This document shows positions 44,301 through 53,934 of a DNA stretch of 64,000 nt, piece by piece. Numbering within the stretch: the first letter of the stretch is position 1; each line of letters starts with the position of its first letter. The position numbers and the translations under genes were made by a program. The DNA comes from an uncultured Brevibacillus sp. (GTDB taxonomy: Bacteria > Bacillota > Bacilli > Brevibacillales > Brevibacillaceae): NCBI GenBank assembly GCA_946402065.1, contig CAMIVR010000001.1, positions 32,708 to 96,707 of the forward strand, read 5' to 3'. Under the pieces are notes generated by a model. That model saw nothing but the letters and a program-made list of their open reading frames with translations, ran no database searches and was not told where the DNA came from.

Positions 44301-44483
44301 CGGGGATATGTTTCCTCCCAGAAAGAACGCCCACACCGGGCTTCAGGTGGACTTTACGAGTACCTTTCCCCCCAAAAAATTCGCAATCGATAAGAAATCC
44401 CCCGCCTTTGCCCATGCTATGCTCGAGTGGAATCCTGCACATTAGCTCATACGCAAACAAATTAAATGTTGAGGTGATCGAGG

Positions 44484-44897
44484 ATGGCATTAACAGCCGA
44501 CAAGATTTTTGTGAATCTGCCCGTGAAAGATTTAAAAAAGTCGATGGACTTTTTTTCTCGCATCGGGTTTGCCTTCAACCTGCAATTTACCGATGAAAAG
44601 GCAACGTGCATGGTTGTCAGCGACAAGATTTATGTCATGCTGCTGGTGGAAGAGTTTTTCCGGACGTTTGTCAAAAAAGACGTCGCAGATGCCACCAAAA
44701 CCACAGAAGTCATCGTGGGACTGTCTGCCGAGAGCAGGGACATGGTTGACGAAATTGTCAACAAAGCGCTCGACGCCGGCGCAACGGCGACGATTGACCC
44801 GATCGACCACGGCTTTATGTACCAAGCCAGCTTCCAGGATCTGGACGGCCATCTGTGGGAAGTAATTTATATGAACGAAAGTGCCGTCAATCAATAA
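44484..44897 (+). CDS. VOC-family (glyoxalase-like) protein
   Basis: 137 aa, a single-domain VOC type: KIFVNLPVKDLKKSMDFFSR at the start, FAFNLQFTDEKATCMVVSDKIYVMLL in the middle, and FQDLDGHLWEVIYM at the end with the usual C-terminal Glu ligand. Members include glyoxalases, thiol transferases and immunity proteins; this subgroup (lactoylglutathione-lyase-like, VEEFF) has no assigned role. TTGAGGTGATCGAGG precedes ATG. It is a monocistronic gene with a terminator behind it. Confidence 0.9.
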   Translation: MALTADKIFVNLPVKDLKKSMDFFSRIGFAFNLQFTDEKATCMVVSDKIYVMLLVEEFFRTFVKKDVADATKTTEVIVGLSAESRDMVDEIVNKALDAGATATIDPIDHGFMYQASFQDLDGHLWEVIYMNESAVNQ

Positions 44898-44902
44898 CGA
44901 CC

Positions 44903-44940
44903 CAGAACCTCTGACCAGCAACGGGCAGAGGTTCTGTCTT
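44903..44940 (+). terminator. Terminator after VOC gene
   Basis: CAGAACCTCTG (44903-44913) pairs perfectly with CAGAGGTTCTG (44926-44936), followed by a T-rich stretch TCTTGTCTTT. Confidence 0.8.
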
Positions 44941-44973
44941 GTCTTTATGCAACATCGGAGAAAAGCTGTCTGA

Positions 44974-45897
44974 CTAGATGCTTACCCGATGGGCAGATGG
45001 CTGTTCGGTACGAGCAATCGCAGCTTCGATGTACGTCTTCAGCGTATCGATAAACGCTTGGGCAGCATACCCCATATACTTGTCCGATCGGTAGACAATA
45101 CAAATATCCTGGCTGGGGGTCGGATTGACTAGCGAAACGAGCGCGATGTCCTTATCGTTGAGATTTTCCAGCAGCAGCCGCGGCAGCACACATCCGCCGA
45201 TGCCCTGCTCCACCAGCGAAATGAGCGAAGACAGGGTCGTAGTCTCGATGTGCGGCTGCAAGCGGAAGCCTTCCTCCTGGCAGTAACGGCTGATGAGCTG
45301 TCTGATCTGATGATCGGGCGCAAACATGACCAGCTTCACGTGCTGCAGCTCGGCGAATGAGATCGACTTCTTTTTGGCAAGCAGGTGGTCTTTGGGAACC
45401 GCCAGGGCGAATTCCTCGTGGAACAGCGGCAGAACCGTCATGCGTTCATCCGGCGGCGGTGTCGTCGTCACCCCGATATCGATGGCGCCGGACATGACCT
45501 GCTCGACGATTTTCGTCGTTTCCAAAACGGATAAGGTGATTTTCGGATAGGTCTTATGGAATGTAATCAGCAAGGCATTGAACAGCAGATCGGCATCGCC
45601 CGGCAGTACGCCGATCGTCAGCGAGCCTCCCTGAAAGTTCTTCATGTCAGCGATGGCATCGCGTGCGTAGGCAATGTGTGAAAAGACGTGCCGGCTTTGT
45701 TCGAGCAGCACTTTTCCTGCATCGGTCAAGGCAATGCGTTTGCCCATTCGGTCAAAGAGCGGCACCCCTACTTCATTTTCCAGCAGCTTGATTTGTTGGC
45801 TGAGATTGGACTGAGTCGTACACAGCTTCTCAGACGCCCGTGAAAAGTGCATCTCCTCACACACGGCCATAAAGTACTCCAATTGTCTTAGCTCCAT
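44974..45897 (-). CDS. LysR-family transcriptional regulator
   Basis: 307 aa. The LysR helix-turn-helix is at about 1-60 (MELRQLEYFMAVCEEMHFSR, SNLSQQIKLLENEVGVPLFD), with the effector domain after GGSLTIGVLPGD at about 90. ATG at 45897 follows GGGGGAGACGGAGCA; the frame is open to 45990. It is divergent from the DinB gene at 46043, the usual LysR arrangement, so that gene is its likely target. The inducer is unknown. Confidence 0.93.
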   Translation of the reverse strand: MELRQLEYFMAVCEEMHFSRASEKLCTTQSNLSQQIKLLENEVGVPLFDRMGKRIALTDAGKVLLEQSRHVFSHIAYARDAIADMKNFQGGSLTIGVLPGDADLLFNALLITFHKTYPKITLSVLETTKIVEQVMSGAIDIGVTTTPPPDERMTVLPLFHEEFALAVPKDHLLAKKKSISFAELQHVKLVMFAPDHQIRQLISRYCQEEGFRLQPHIETTTLSSLISLVEQGIGGCVLPRLLLENLNDKDIALVSLVNPTPSQDICIVYRSDKYMGYAAQAFIDTLKTYIEAAIARTEQPSAHRVSI

Positions 45898-46042
45898 TGC
45901 TCCGTCTCCCCCGCTTCCATTATCACTATTACTAATCATTATAATCGGAAACTGGTGATTGTTCCGTTTTTTTCTGCGCGGTACACTCAAGTTGACAGCA
46001 AGCGCGCGCAGTCAATCAGATAAATCGAATGGAGGAATTGTT

Positions 46043-46519
46043 ATGTCTCAAAACATCATCCATACTGCTATGTCGGTTCGCCAAATCGCCCTGCACGAAA
46101 TTCAAGCGACTCCTGAAGCGCTCTTCGATGTGCAACCTCAAGCATTCAACAATACCATTCGCTGGAATGTCGGGCACATCGTGTATTGGTTCGACTTTAT
46201 TCAATCGCTGATCTTTGCTCAAGAATCCAGGATTCCGGACAGCTATGCCGGAATGTTCAACACGGGAACGAAGCCCGCTGACTGGAGCACAACGCCGCCA
46301 ACGAAGGATGAGCTCGTGAACCTGCTGGCCGCCCAGCTTGACAGCCTCTCCAGCATCACTCCCGGCTCATTGGAGGAGCCGCTGAAAGCGCCGCTAGAAA
46401 TGGGACCGCTGCGTTTCACCACCGCCGGCGAGCTGTTCAATTTCGGCGTCAGTCATGAAGCGATGCATCTCGGGACGATGTCTGGCATGAGAAAAGTACT
46501 GAAACACGAAAAGCTGTAA
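46043..46519 (+). CDS. DinB-family protein
   Basis: 158 aa, four-helix DinB/YfiT type. The three metal histidines are likely His48 (WNVGHIVYW), and His139 and His143 (SHEAMHLG). DinB-like proteins include thiol transferases that use bacillithiol or mycothiol and damage-inducible proteins of unknown role. GGAGGAATTGTT precedes ATG at 46043. It is divergent from the LysR gene and closed by a G/C-rich hairpin about 35 bases on. Confidence 0.9.
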   Translation: MSQNIIHTAMSVRQIALHEIQATPEALFDVQPQAFNNTIRWNVGHIVYWFDFIQSLIFAQESRIPDSYAGMFNTGTKPADWSTTPPTKDELVNLLAAQLDSLSSITPGSLEEPLKAPLEMGPLRFTTAGELFNFGVSHEAMHLGTMSGMRKVLKHEKL

Positions 46520-46550
46520 TGTCCCATCGATTCGATCCAGGATGAACAAG

Positions 46551-46585
46551 CATGTCCCCCTTTTTGGGGGATGTCTTCGTTTTTC
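46551..46585 (+). terminator. Weak terminator after DinB gene
   Basis: TCCCCC (46555-46560) and GGGGGA (46566-46571) form a short stem with a T5 loop; TTTTT follows at about 46580. Confidence 0.55.
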
Positions 46586-46659
46586 CCAGATATTGTTGCA
46601 CATAAATATCAAGTCCAGCGAAGATGATCGCATTCCATGCTTCATGAAATGATTGCATA

Positions 46660-46695
46660 GAAAAGGAAAAGAAGCCGGCAGCTCTGTCGGCTTCT
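46660..46695 (-). terminator. Terminator after the broken WG-repeat gene
   Basis: On the minus strand AGAAGCCGACA pairs with TGCCGGCTTCT (one wobble), loop of four, followed by TTTCCTTTTC. Confidence 0.65.
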
Positions 46696-46710
46696 TTCTC
46701 TGTCTGTTTC

Positions 46711-48935
46711 CTACTGCTTCAAGTAGTCCTGCAACAATTGCGGCGCAGCTTTGTTGTAGTCGCTGACGAGCTTTGGCAGATGGGCACTGGCTATGCTCGC
46801 CGGCAACGGAAGGCGTACGTTTTCGCTTTTTACCCCGTTTGGTTGGAGCAGCGACAAAAGCATGGAGCGCTCGGCATCCGTAAGCTGGTCCGCTTGCAAC
46901 GGCCGCATTTTGTACGTAGGGTTTTTTGCCTTGAACAGCGCCTTGCTTAGCAATAGCCAATTGAAATCGTCGACGCCAACCTGATCGTGCGGGCCGCGCT
47001 CGAAATAAAGACTGTTCTGCTTTCCCCAGCTCCATAGTTGGTCTTTCGACAAGGTCAGAGCGGTTGTCCCTGTTTGAATATAGTAGGCGACCGCAAAAAA
47101 ATCGTCGTAGGTGAAGTCGGGGGATTGCCCGCGCTCGGCGATGATCTTTTTGGCGATGAGCTGCCGCATGACCTCCTTCTCTGTGCTGTCCTTTGGCAGG
47201 TCGAAAGCTAGCGCCAGATTGGCAAAGAACTGCTTTTCAGCGTCCGCTGCCGCTTTTTTCTCGTACGGCTTGCCGAAGTCAACCAGTTGCAGCGTATCGT
47301 AGCTCATCAACTCGGTAAACGCTGCAAACGAATCCAGTTTCATCGGCAGATAGCTCACTTCCGGACTTTTGGTCAGCAGCTTGGTGTGAAACAATTCAGG
47401 ACCGGTCTGGCTCATGTAGCCAAATTCCTGGTCAGTCGTAAACACGAACCCAGCCGGTATGTTTCCGTCCGAGTAATCCTTTGGAAAGACTTCGAGAATC
47501 GGCTGGATACTGCGATATTTCGGAGCTGTCCGCACCTCCAGCGTCTCGCTTAGAATTCCCAGCAGCCCGGTTTTTGCATCGGTATAGACGATGAGCCGTT
47601 TTCCGGCGCTGTCGATGACTTGTTTCAACGACTGATAGAACCTAGTGGTCAACTTTTTCAAATCGCTTGTATAGATGTCCCAGCCTCCGTTGATCTTGAT
47701 GAACAACCGGCCTGCGTGGAAAAAAGACCTGTCTTGTTGCCGTCCTTCAACTGGTAAAAACCATTGCTGCCGGCCAGGTATTCAACGGCATCAAACCACT
47801 GCCCGGGTTCCGCCAGCTTGTTGTCTTTTCTTTCGAGAATCCCTCGCTTGCCATCTTCTCTGGTCAAGACAATGCCCATGCCGCGCTCCGCTGCACGATT
47901 GGCAAACGGGACGAGCACCTCACCCGTCAATGTTTTGACCCCGTACAGGCCGGAAGCCATATCCTTTCCCAAAACGCAGCCATCGCCGAGGTAATCCGCC
48001 CCCTTCCCCAGTGAAAAGGAAGTGTTGCTGCCGAGCGTATGGTAGGTCACCCAATCCGCTTCCACCGTAAAAAAGCTTTCCGATCGATCATCCAGCAGTC
48101 CCACATCGAGGTAGCTCGGCTCCGCGACGATCTTGCCGTCTTTCCACAAGCCGACGCCTTTATCCGAGCGGAATTTGACAAAGCCGTTATTCAGCATTTC
48201 GACAGATTGGTAGACGGGTTCCAGGACGAACGCGTCATCCGTGTTCAGCAAACCGACCTTGCCGCTACGGACTACTTCCAGGTACGGTACGCTGTAGTTG
48301 GTCTGGTTGCGCAATTTGACGTCCGGGACGGAAAAACGCGCTGTAAGCGTTACCGGATCGAGCAGGGACAGCTTATTTGAGGTGGTAATGAGATACCGTT
48401 TGAGGTCGCCGTTTTTATCGAGGATGTCTGCGACGTTGAGCGTGCCGGCAAACGGCTGAATCAACACGGCACCCTTCGTATCGATCAGCATCGATTGTTG
48501 TCCGTTGAGCAAAATTACAGTCGGACGCTCTGCGGAGAAGGCGACGCTTTCCGCTGATGTAAATGTCAGCTTGGACAGCTGCTGCTTGGTCAGCTCGTAG
48601 TATTGAACAGACGTACCTTTGCGCACAATCGCGATGTTGTCCTGCTCCGGTATTTCGACCGTATCCCAGACGGGGGAAATCACCTCCACGCCGGTTTTTC
48701 CGTCGAGTACGCCTTGCTTGCCGTTTTTGGTGACGATCAGGTAGTTTTTCACTTTGCTAAAATCGTCGTAAACAGGCTGTGTGACCAGCTTTTCGCCGTT
48801 GGTAAAGCCGATTTTGAAGTCGGTCACGTACGGCTGCAATGTGGCAAAGCTGGCGACGTGAACCGGGGAAAATAGACAAGTGCAGCTAACTGCTATGCTT
48901 AAACAGTATGCTGATTCATCTCTTCTTTTTGATAT
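46711..48935 (-). pseudogene. Secreted WG-repeat protein, frameshifted, start codon lost
   Basis: Two adjacent frames form one gene. The 5' part (48935 to about 47705) holds WG/KWG-type repeats, for example KGVGLWKDGKIVAEPSYLDV and KQGVLDGKTGVEVISPVWDTV. The 3' part (47706 to 46711) continues in the next frame from FIKINGGWDIYTSDL to LLQDYLKQ. The break is near 47705-47712, where one extra base would restore QAG-x-FIKINGG. A likely signal peptide is encoded before the first usable start (TTG at 48839): SKRRDESAYCLSIAVSCTCL then FSPVHVAS. It would begin at 48935, where the codon is ATA with AAGGGG ahead. So both start and frame are damaged, or one site is a sequencing error. Confidence 0.75.
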
Positions 48936-49196
48936 GGTGTAAACGCCCCTTTTGATTAAGGATGGGGACTAATTTGTTCACGTCAAATTCAGAGACAATC
49001 GTTACATCGTTCTGGTAGCCCCTGGCAGTTCCAAGACGACATCTACACATGTTGTAAATGAAAGAACGTCAATAATCACCATAGTATCCGATAGCGCTGC
49101 CAGTCCCCTTACTCCTTCATAACCCCAATCAAACCGTATGTCAGCCCCAGTTTGTTGGAAAACCGTTAAATCGTTCTTTTTCAATCTCCTTTTCAT
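48916..49196 (-). pseudogene. 2-Phosphosulfolactate phosphatase (comB) remnant with internal deletion
   Basis: The N-terminal part reads FQQTGADIRFDWGYEGVRGL, AALSDTMVIIDVLSFTTCVD, the ComB start with its Asp-rich VIIDVLSF motif, and stops soon after 49010. In another frame the DNA goes straight on into GYQNDVTIVSEFDVNKLVPI and L, ending at TGA 48916, which looks like the ComB C-terminus. About 130 residues between the two parts are missing compared with the usual roughly 240. So the middle was deleted and the frame changed. No ribosome site is clear at the start. Its end overlaps the start of the broken WG-repeat gene. Confidence 0.65.
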
Positions 49197-49342
49197 ATTG
49201 GAATCGATTGCTGCTGCTTTCATCTTATTTGCCAATTCCATGCGAATTTGGATGCATTATAAATGGATTTGGCCCAGTTCGTAAGTTTTGGTCGTGATTG
49301 ACTTTTTCGAGATTTGGATTGGTACTCCTTTTTACAACGATT

Positions 49343-50887
49343 CTACAGCTCACGCAGCGCCCGCTTCAACACTTTCCCCGCCGCATTTCGCGGCAATGCT
49401 TCGATGAACTGGATTTCTTTCGGCTTTTTGTAGGAAGCAAGCGACGCGGTGCAATGGGTGACAATCTCTTCGGCTGTTACCTCTTTTCCCGGTTTCGGCA
49501 CGAGGAAGGCTTTCACCTTTTCCCCCCATTCTCCGTCCGGCACGCCGATCACCGCCGCCTCCAGCAGGTCGGGATGGCGATACAGCACCTCTTCGATTTC
49601 GGCGGGATAAATATTTTCCCCGCCGCTAATGATCATGTCCTTCTTCCGGTCCACAATTGTAATGAACCCTTCTTCATCCACCCACACCAGATCGCCGCTA
49701 TGGAACCATCCATCGGCAAATGCTTCCGCCGTAGCCTGCGGGTCCCGGTAATATTCCTTCATTACCGTGGGACCGCGATAAATGATTTCCCCGACTTCAT
49801 TTTCGCCCACATCGTTGCCATGCTCATCCACGACTCGAATCTCGACGTTGACGACAGGACGTCCGACCGTTGTCGTCTTGCGCAGCGTATCTTCGGGGTG
49901 CAAGCAGGCGGTCGCCGGGCTCATTTCCGACTGGCCGAAGGCATCGTATATCCCGGCATTCGGGAAGGTGCTCATCATCCGCTTCTTCAGCTCCACCGGA
50001 GTGATCGCACCGCCCGTAATACAGTGGGTCAACGAACTGACATCATACTCTCCTAGACTGGGCACCTGGAACAAAAAATTCCACATCGCCGGCACCATCG
50101 GCAAAATTTGCACTCGCTCGGCCTGAATCGTTTGCAACACCTTGACCGGGTTAAACTCACGGTGCAGGATCGTGGTGCTCATCGTTATCCCGGCATAGAT
50201 CAGCATCGACATCGCCGCCGAGTGAAACAGCGGTGCTGCTACTAGCTGAACATGTCGGAAGTCGTAGTCGAATTCCCATATCATGTTCATGCCGTTCGCC
50301 GTGATATTTTTGTGGGTCAAAACCGCTCCCTTTGGCCTGCCGGTCGTGCCAGACGTATAGACCAGCATGCATGCCTCTTCATCCGAGGCTTGCTCGACCG
50401 CTTCATATTGCACCGTTTGCCCGGCGATCGTCTCATAGCGGATCATTCCGGGAATATCTGTTTCGGCTCCAATCACAACCACATGCTGAACCTGCGGCAT
50501 TTTCGGTCGCAGGTTCAGCATCGTCTCGACGAACTCCTTTTCGATGAACAGCACATGGCTGTCTGAATGATTGACAATATACACAATCTCCTCGCCAGTC
50601 AGGCGGAAATTAATCGGTACCCCGGCAGCCTTGGTCAAGCTGACCCCGAAAAACACCTCTACAAAGGGCAATCCGTTTTTCAGAATAAATCCGACGTTTT
50701 TGCTCGTTCCGACACCGGACTGCTGCAGCCACCCAGCCATCTGTGTAATCCGTTGCTCGAATTGTCGGTACGTTACCCGCTGCTGGTCCGCAACAAATGC
50801 CTCCACGTTGGGACCGCGCCTTGCCGCCCGTCTGATAATCTCCCCGACCAGAAGCTGACGGGAAACAGCCAATCCAGAAGTATTCAT
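49343..50887 (-). CDS. Acyl-CoA synthetase (AMP-binding, FadD-like)
   Basis: 514 aa. Core motifs: P-loop YTSGTTGRPKGAVLTH at about 177-192, YDAFGQSEMSPATACLHP, WFHSGDLVWVDEEGFITIVD with RKKDMIISGGENIYPAEIEE, and the catalytic lysine motif RNAAGKVLKRALREL at the C-terminus. It activates a fatty or aromatic carboxylic acid to the CoA ester via an adenylate. GGAGGAGCGGGC precedes ATG at 50887, 12 bases after the acyl-CoA dehydrogenase stop, so both are one operon. Confidence 0.94.
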   Translation of the reverse strand: MNTSGLAVSRQLLVGEIIRRAARRGPNVEAFVADQQRVTYRQFEQRITQMAGWLQQSGVGTSKNVGFILKNGLPFVEVFFGVSLTKAAGVPINFRLTGEEIVYIVNHSDSHVLFIEKEFVETMLNLRPKMPQVQHVVVIGAETDIPGMIRYETIAGQTVQYEAVEQASDEEACMLVYTSGTTGRPKGAVLTHKNITANGMNMIWEFDYDFRHVQLVAAPLFHSAAMSMLIYAGITMSTTILHREFNPVKVLQTIQAERVQILPMVPAMWNFLFQVPSLGEYDVSSLTHCITGGAITPVELKKRMMSTFPNAGIYDAFGQSEMSPATACLHPEDTLRKTTTVGRPVVNVEIRVVDEHGNDVGENEVGEIIYRGPTVMKEYYRDPQATAEAFADGWFHSGDLVWVDEEGFITIVDRKKDMIISGGENIYPAEIEEVLYRHPDLLEAAVIGVPDGEWGEKVKAFLVPKPGKEVTAEEIVTHCTASLASYKKPKEIQFIEALPRNAAGKVLKRALREL

Positions 50888-50899
50888 GCCCGCTCCTCC

Positions 50900-52039
50900 T
50901 TACAGACCCATATTTTTGGCGATGATCACCTTCATGATTTCATTCGTGCCGGCATATATGCTGCCCACCTGAACATCACGCAGCCTGCGTGCAATTTCAT
51001 ACTCCTCCATGTAGCCATATCCGCCGTGCAGCTGCATGCACTCGGAGGCAACCTTTTTGGCCAGATCGGTAATCCACCATTTCGCCATCGACGCTTCCTG
51101 CACCACATTTTTCTTCTCCATGTGGCTAACAATCAACTGGTCGACAAACGTACGGCCAATTTTGATCTCTGTCGATAGTTCAGCCAGTTTGAACTGCGTA
51201 TGCTGGAATTTGGCGAGCGGCTGACCGAATACCTGGCGCTGCTTCACATAGTCAACGGTCAGCTCCAGCATCCGTTCACAGGAAGCGAGCATGCAGATGG
51301 CAAGCTGAATCCGTTCCTGCTGCAGCTTTTCCATCAGATAATAAAAGCCTTTTCCTTCCTCGCCCAGCAGATTGCCGATCGGAACGCGCGCATCCTGAAA
51401 CAACAGCTCGGCTGTATCGCTGGAATGCTGCCCCACCTTTTTCAGCTGCTTGCCCTTGGTGAACCCCGGCGTTCCGTCTTCAACCACCAGAAGGCTGATT
51501 CCCTTATGCCCCGCCTTGGTATCCGTTTTGCAAACCACGACAACCAGATCGGCTTGAATGCCGTTGGAGATGAATGTTTTTGCTCCATTTACGATATAAT
51601 GCTCGCCATCCCGGACTGCCGTCGTCTTGATCGCCTGCAAATCGGAGCCCGCGCCTGGCTCGGTCATGGCAATCGCTGAAATCAGTTCCCCGCTGACCGC
51701 TCCGGGAAGCCAGCGCTGCTTCTGCTCGGCTGAACCATAGGAATCGATATAGGGCATCACCGTATCACTGTGCAAGCCGATGCTTCCCAAGCCAGTGCCG
51801 ACACGATCCAGCTCTTCGGCAATGATGACGGAGTAGGCATAATCGGCGTTAATTCCTCCGTATTCCTCATCGGCCCATGGACAAATATAGCCTTGTTCAC
51901 CCATCTTCTTCCAAAATAGTCGAGGAATCCGCCCTGCCGTTTCCCACTCCTCAAAGCAAGGAACAGCTTCCTTCTCCAGAAAACGTCGTAATGAACGGCG
52001 AAAAATTTCATGCTCTTGCGTAATATAGGATTGATTCAT
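50900..52039 (-). CDS. Acyl-CoA dehydrogenase
   Basis: 379 aa, usual length. The FAD-binding signature is AIAMTEPGAGSDLQAIKTTA at about 122-141, and the second signature QLHGGYGYMEEYEIARRLRDVQVGSIYAGTNEIMK includes the catalytic-region sequence near the C-terminus. The active-site base is probably the Glu in YAGTNEIM. It introduces a 2,3 double bond in acyl-CoA and passes electrons to ETF. GGGAGGAAAAA precedes ATG. It is the first gene of the operon with the acyl-CoA synthetase. Confidence 0.95.
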   Translation of the reverse strand: MNQSYITQEHEIFRRSLRRFLEKEAVPCFEEWETAGRIPRLFWKKMGEQGYICPWADEEYGGINADYAYSVIIAEELDRVGTGLGSIGLHSDTVMPYIDSYGSAEQKQRWLPGAVSGELISAIAMTEPGAGSDLQAIKTTAVRDGEHYIVNGAKTFISNGIQADLVVVVCKTDTKAGHKGISLLVVEDGTPGFTKGKQLKKVGQHSSDTAELLFQDARVPIGNLLGEEGKGFYYLMEKLQQERIQLAICMLASCERMLELTVDYVKQRQVFGQPLAKFQHTQFKLAELSTEIKIGRTFVDQLIVSHMEKKNVVQEASMAKWWITDLAKKVASECMQLHGGYGYMEEYEIARRLRDVQVGSIYAGTNEIMKVIIAKNMGL

Positions 52040-52394
52040 TTTTTCCTCCCGTCTTTATACCCTTTCGATGATGATGGGGAATTCTCACACTGGCTCCATT
52101 GCTCCTCTCCGCCGGAAACCTGCATCTGTTTGTACTCGTCATTGACCATGCTTTCCGTCGCAGAGATAAACTTGTTGCCTCCTCCTCATTGTTCTTGTTT
52201 GTGGTAAATAGCAATTCCCGTTCCACATTGGCAAAAAACCAGAAAATCGCAAAAAGCGCTCATGCATCAGCAATTTTTATTGTGAACATTCTGAAAAAAT
52301 CGATGAAATTTCGAATCACGTGATTCTATTTATTATCAAAACAATCGATTAGCGTAATTGCCCAAGTTGGGGGCATCACATAACGTGGCATATT
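52040..52394. other. Upstream region of the acyl-CoA dehydrogenase operon
   Basis: 355 bases. Apart from the palindrome at 52313-52326 and a good ribosome site at the gene end, I see no gene. A minus-strand open frame across 52008-52226 lacks coding character. Confidence 0.4.
52313..52326. promoter_or_regulatory. Perfect palindrome, candidate operator
   Basis: GAATCACGTGATTC is a perfect 14-base palindrome 274 bases ahead of the acyl-CoA dehydrogenase start. It could be a TetR- or GntR-type operator for the fatty acid genes. It is also just upstream of the alpha/beta hydrolase remnant. Confidence 0.35.
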
Positions 52395-52824
52395 CCTTAC
52401 TATCGCAATTCCATATCCTGGGTCTCCCAGCGCCCAGAAGTCGATGCGAACCGAATCGGGATGTCAGGAACCACCTACAGCGAAGAACATGTTCTCCAGA
52501 TCGCGCCATTGAACGCCGCGTCAAGGCTGTCGTTTCCAAATAGCCGACGAACTATGGATGGCGTGGTCTGGAGCGCAAAATCGATCTGAAAAAGATGAAT
52601 TCTTTCATCAACAACCTGATCGATTATCGTGTGTCCCGCTACCATGCTGGAGATTTGCGATATTTGGCCGTCGTGAGCAATACCGGCGAGCTGATCGCTC
52701 AGCCAAGCGCGAAAGCATCTGCATGGTTTGCTCATGGCAGCCGAAGCAATTTGGAGAGAACCGGATCACGCTGGAATCGATGGAGCATGATGTGGAACAC
52801 GATCCCGCCCTAGCAATACGCTGA
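52395..52824 (+). pseudogene. Alpha/beta hydrolase remnant with several disruptions
   Basis: Three frames give one family in order: YYRNSISWVSQRPEVDANRI then GMSGTTYSEEHVLQIAPL; after a shift, IERRVKAVVSK-stop-PTNYGW; then KIDLKKMNSFINNLIDYRVS to AQPSAKASAWF; after another shift, ENRITLESMEHDVEHDPALA. This is the middle of an S15/DLH-type alpha/beta hydrolase (S-W-V-x-x-x-P-E-V-D-x-x-R-I-G, nucleophile elbow, R-R-V-K-A-V-V-S). The usual G-x-S-x-S/G elbow is altered to GTTYSEE. It has at least two frameshifts and one TAG stop, and both ends are missing. Confidence 0.7.
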
Positions 52825-52920
52825 TAACCCTGTCGGGCAAAGCTCCTACAATAAAGCTGACCGTTGTGGTACCGCTCCCACGGGACATTCAAGATTCGTG
52901 ATGGCACTCACTAGTTTGGC

Positions 52921-53325
52921 CTATTGAAATACAACGGTTTGACTCTCTTTAAGCTCATCAGGCGGAGTCAGAATAACCGTATCACCTTTATGTAATCCTT
53001 GTTTAATTTCAATCACGTGTTCGTTTTTAATTCCGGTTTGAACCACGTTTTTTATGCCTTTTGATCGATTACTTTCCAAACATAATGATTTCCGTTGGCA
53101 TCTTCATAGACACGGTCATAGTGAACTTGAATGCTTGAATCGCCCGCTAATCAATGAAATCAATATCGAGATTCAATCCCGGGATCAGCTTTTTTGTGAA
53201 GGCTGGTTTCAAATAAACGGTGAAGGTCGCCGCCTTATCTTGACTATTTCCAAGCTGGTGGGCAATCGGGTCGATTCGTATAACCTGGGCGTGCATTTTT
53301 TCGTTCCCAAGAGCACTGCCACTTA
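52921..53325 (-). pseudogene. Membrane-fusion (HlyD/AcrA-like) efflux protein, C-terminal remnant
   Basis: On the minus strand three frames read HAQVIRIDPIAHQLGNSQDK then AATFTVYLKPAFTKKLIPGL; then HYDRVYEDANGNHYVWKVID; then VVQTGIKNEHVIEIKQGLHK and GDTVILTPPDELKESQTVVF-stop. This is the beta-barrel and membrane-proximal end of a periplasmic-adaptor-type efflux subunit. It is out of frame at about 53155 and 53060, and its N-terminal half is gone: the upstream DNA is FtsX-like. Gene order (FtsX then adaptor) is that of MacAB/YknXYZ-like efflux sets. Confidence 0.7.
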
Positions 53326-53891
53326 CCTACTTTCATCACCCCGATCTGCCGCAGTTGACCCAAAAGCGTAGCAAATACGGTATTGATGATAAGGGTTGAA
53401 CCCGCGAAGATGATTAACAGCCCAAAGCCTTGCAGAATAAGCGCATCGAATGGACAATATCATATGCCCGATGTCTTCCATGCGTAGGGATGTCAAACGT
53501 AAAAACATGGATTCCATAAGTATTCAGACTGTAGCTCCTACCAATCCGTTTTGTTTTCTATGTTTGTTACTTCTCCTCCTTTTCTCGCCTTGACAGCAAC
53601 CAGCCTTCTCGCTTCGACTGCTTTTACGCCGGGAATCTGTCGTACGATCTGCACGATTCCTCGATCAAAGGGTTCAGAATAGACCGATAAATGGGAGGGA
53701 TTTGAAGCATTGTAGCTTTCTTTCATGCCTTCAAGGAGGATATTCTGGGATTGACCGATCATGCCAACACCAATTACCCCCAAGGAGATGGACATGATCA
53801 TAAGAAGGGTTTTAGCCTTTTGAAACCATAAATCCCGCCTGACTTTCCGCCAACGAATCGGAAGCCGTACGTTCACCTTCATTTCCTTCAC
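53326..53891 (-). pseudogene. FtsX-family ABC permease, internally deleted and frameshifted
   Basis: The N-terminal part (53882 to 53538) reads MKVNVRLPIRWRKVRRDLWF then QKAKTLLMIMSISLGVIGVG, the first membrane helix of a FtsX/MacB-type permease, and ends at a TAG. Within about 20 bases the frame TYGIHVFTFDIPTHGRHRAY follows, then after a shift LILQGFGLLIIFAGSTLIIN and TVFATLLGQLRQIGVMKVG, which is the second membrane helix and its cytoplasmic loop. Most of the outside domain and the whole C-terminus are missing. It runs directly into the adaptor remnant. Confidence 0.72.
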
Positions 53892-53934
53892 TAGAGAGAT
53901 TGCGATATATTATACTATGTAAAGCTGCTTCGAA

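Noticed and set aside
49298..50056. 252-aa plus-strand frame
   Set aside because: It is antisense to the acyl-CoA synthetase.
52008..52226. 72-aa minus-strand frame upstream of the acyl-CoA dehydrogenase
   Set aside because: It overlaps the dehydrogenase start and its ribosome site, and the composition is not coding-like.
52475..52735. 86-aa minus-strand frame
   Set aside because: It is antisense to the alpha/beta hydrolase remnant, whose plus-strand frames give recognisable family sequence.
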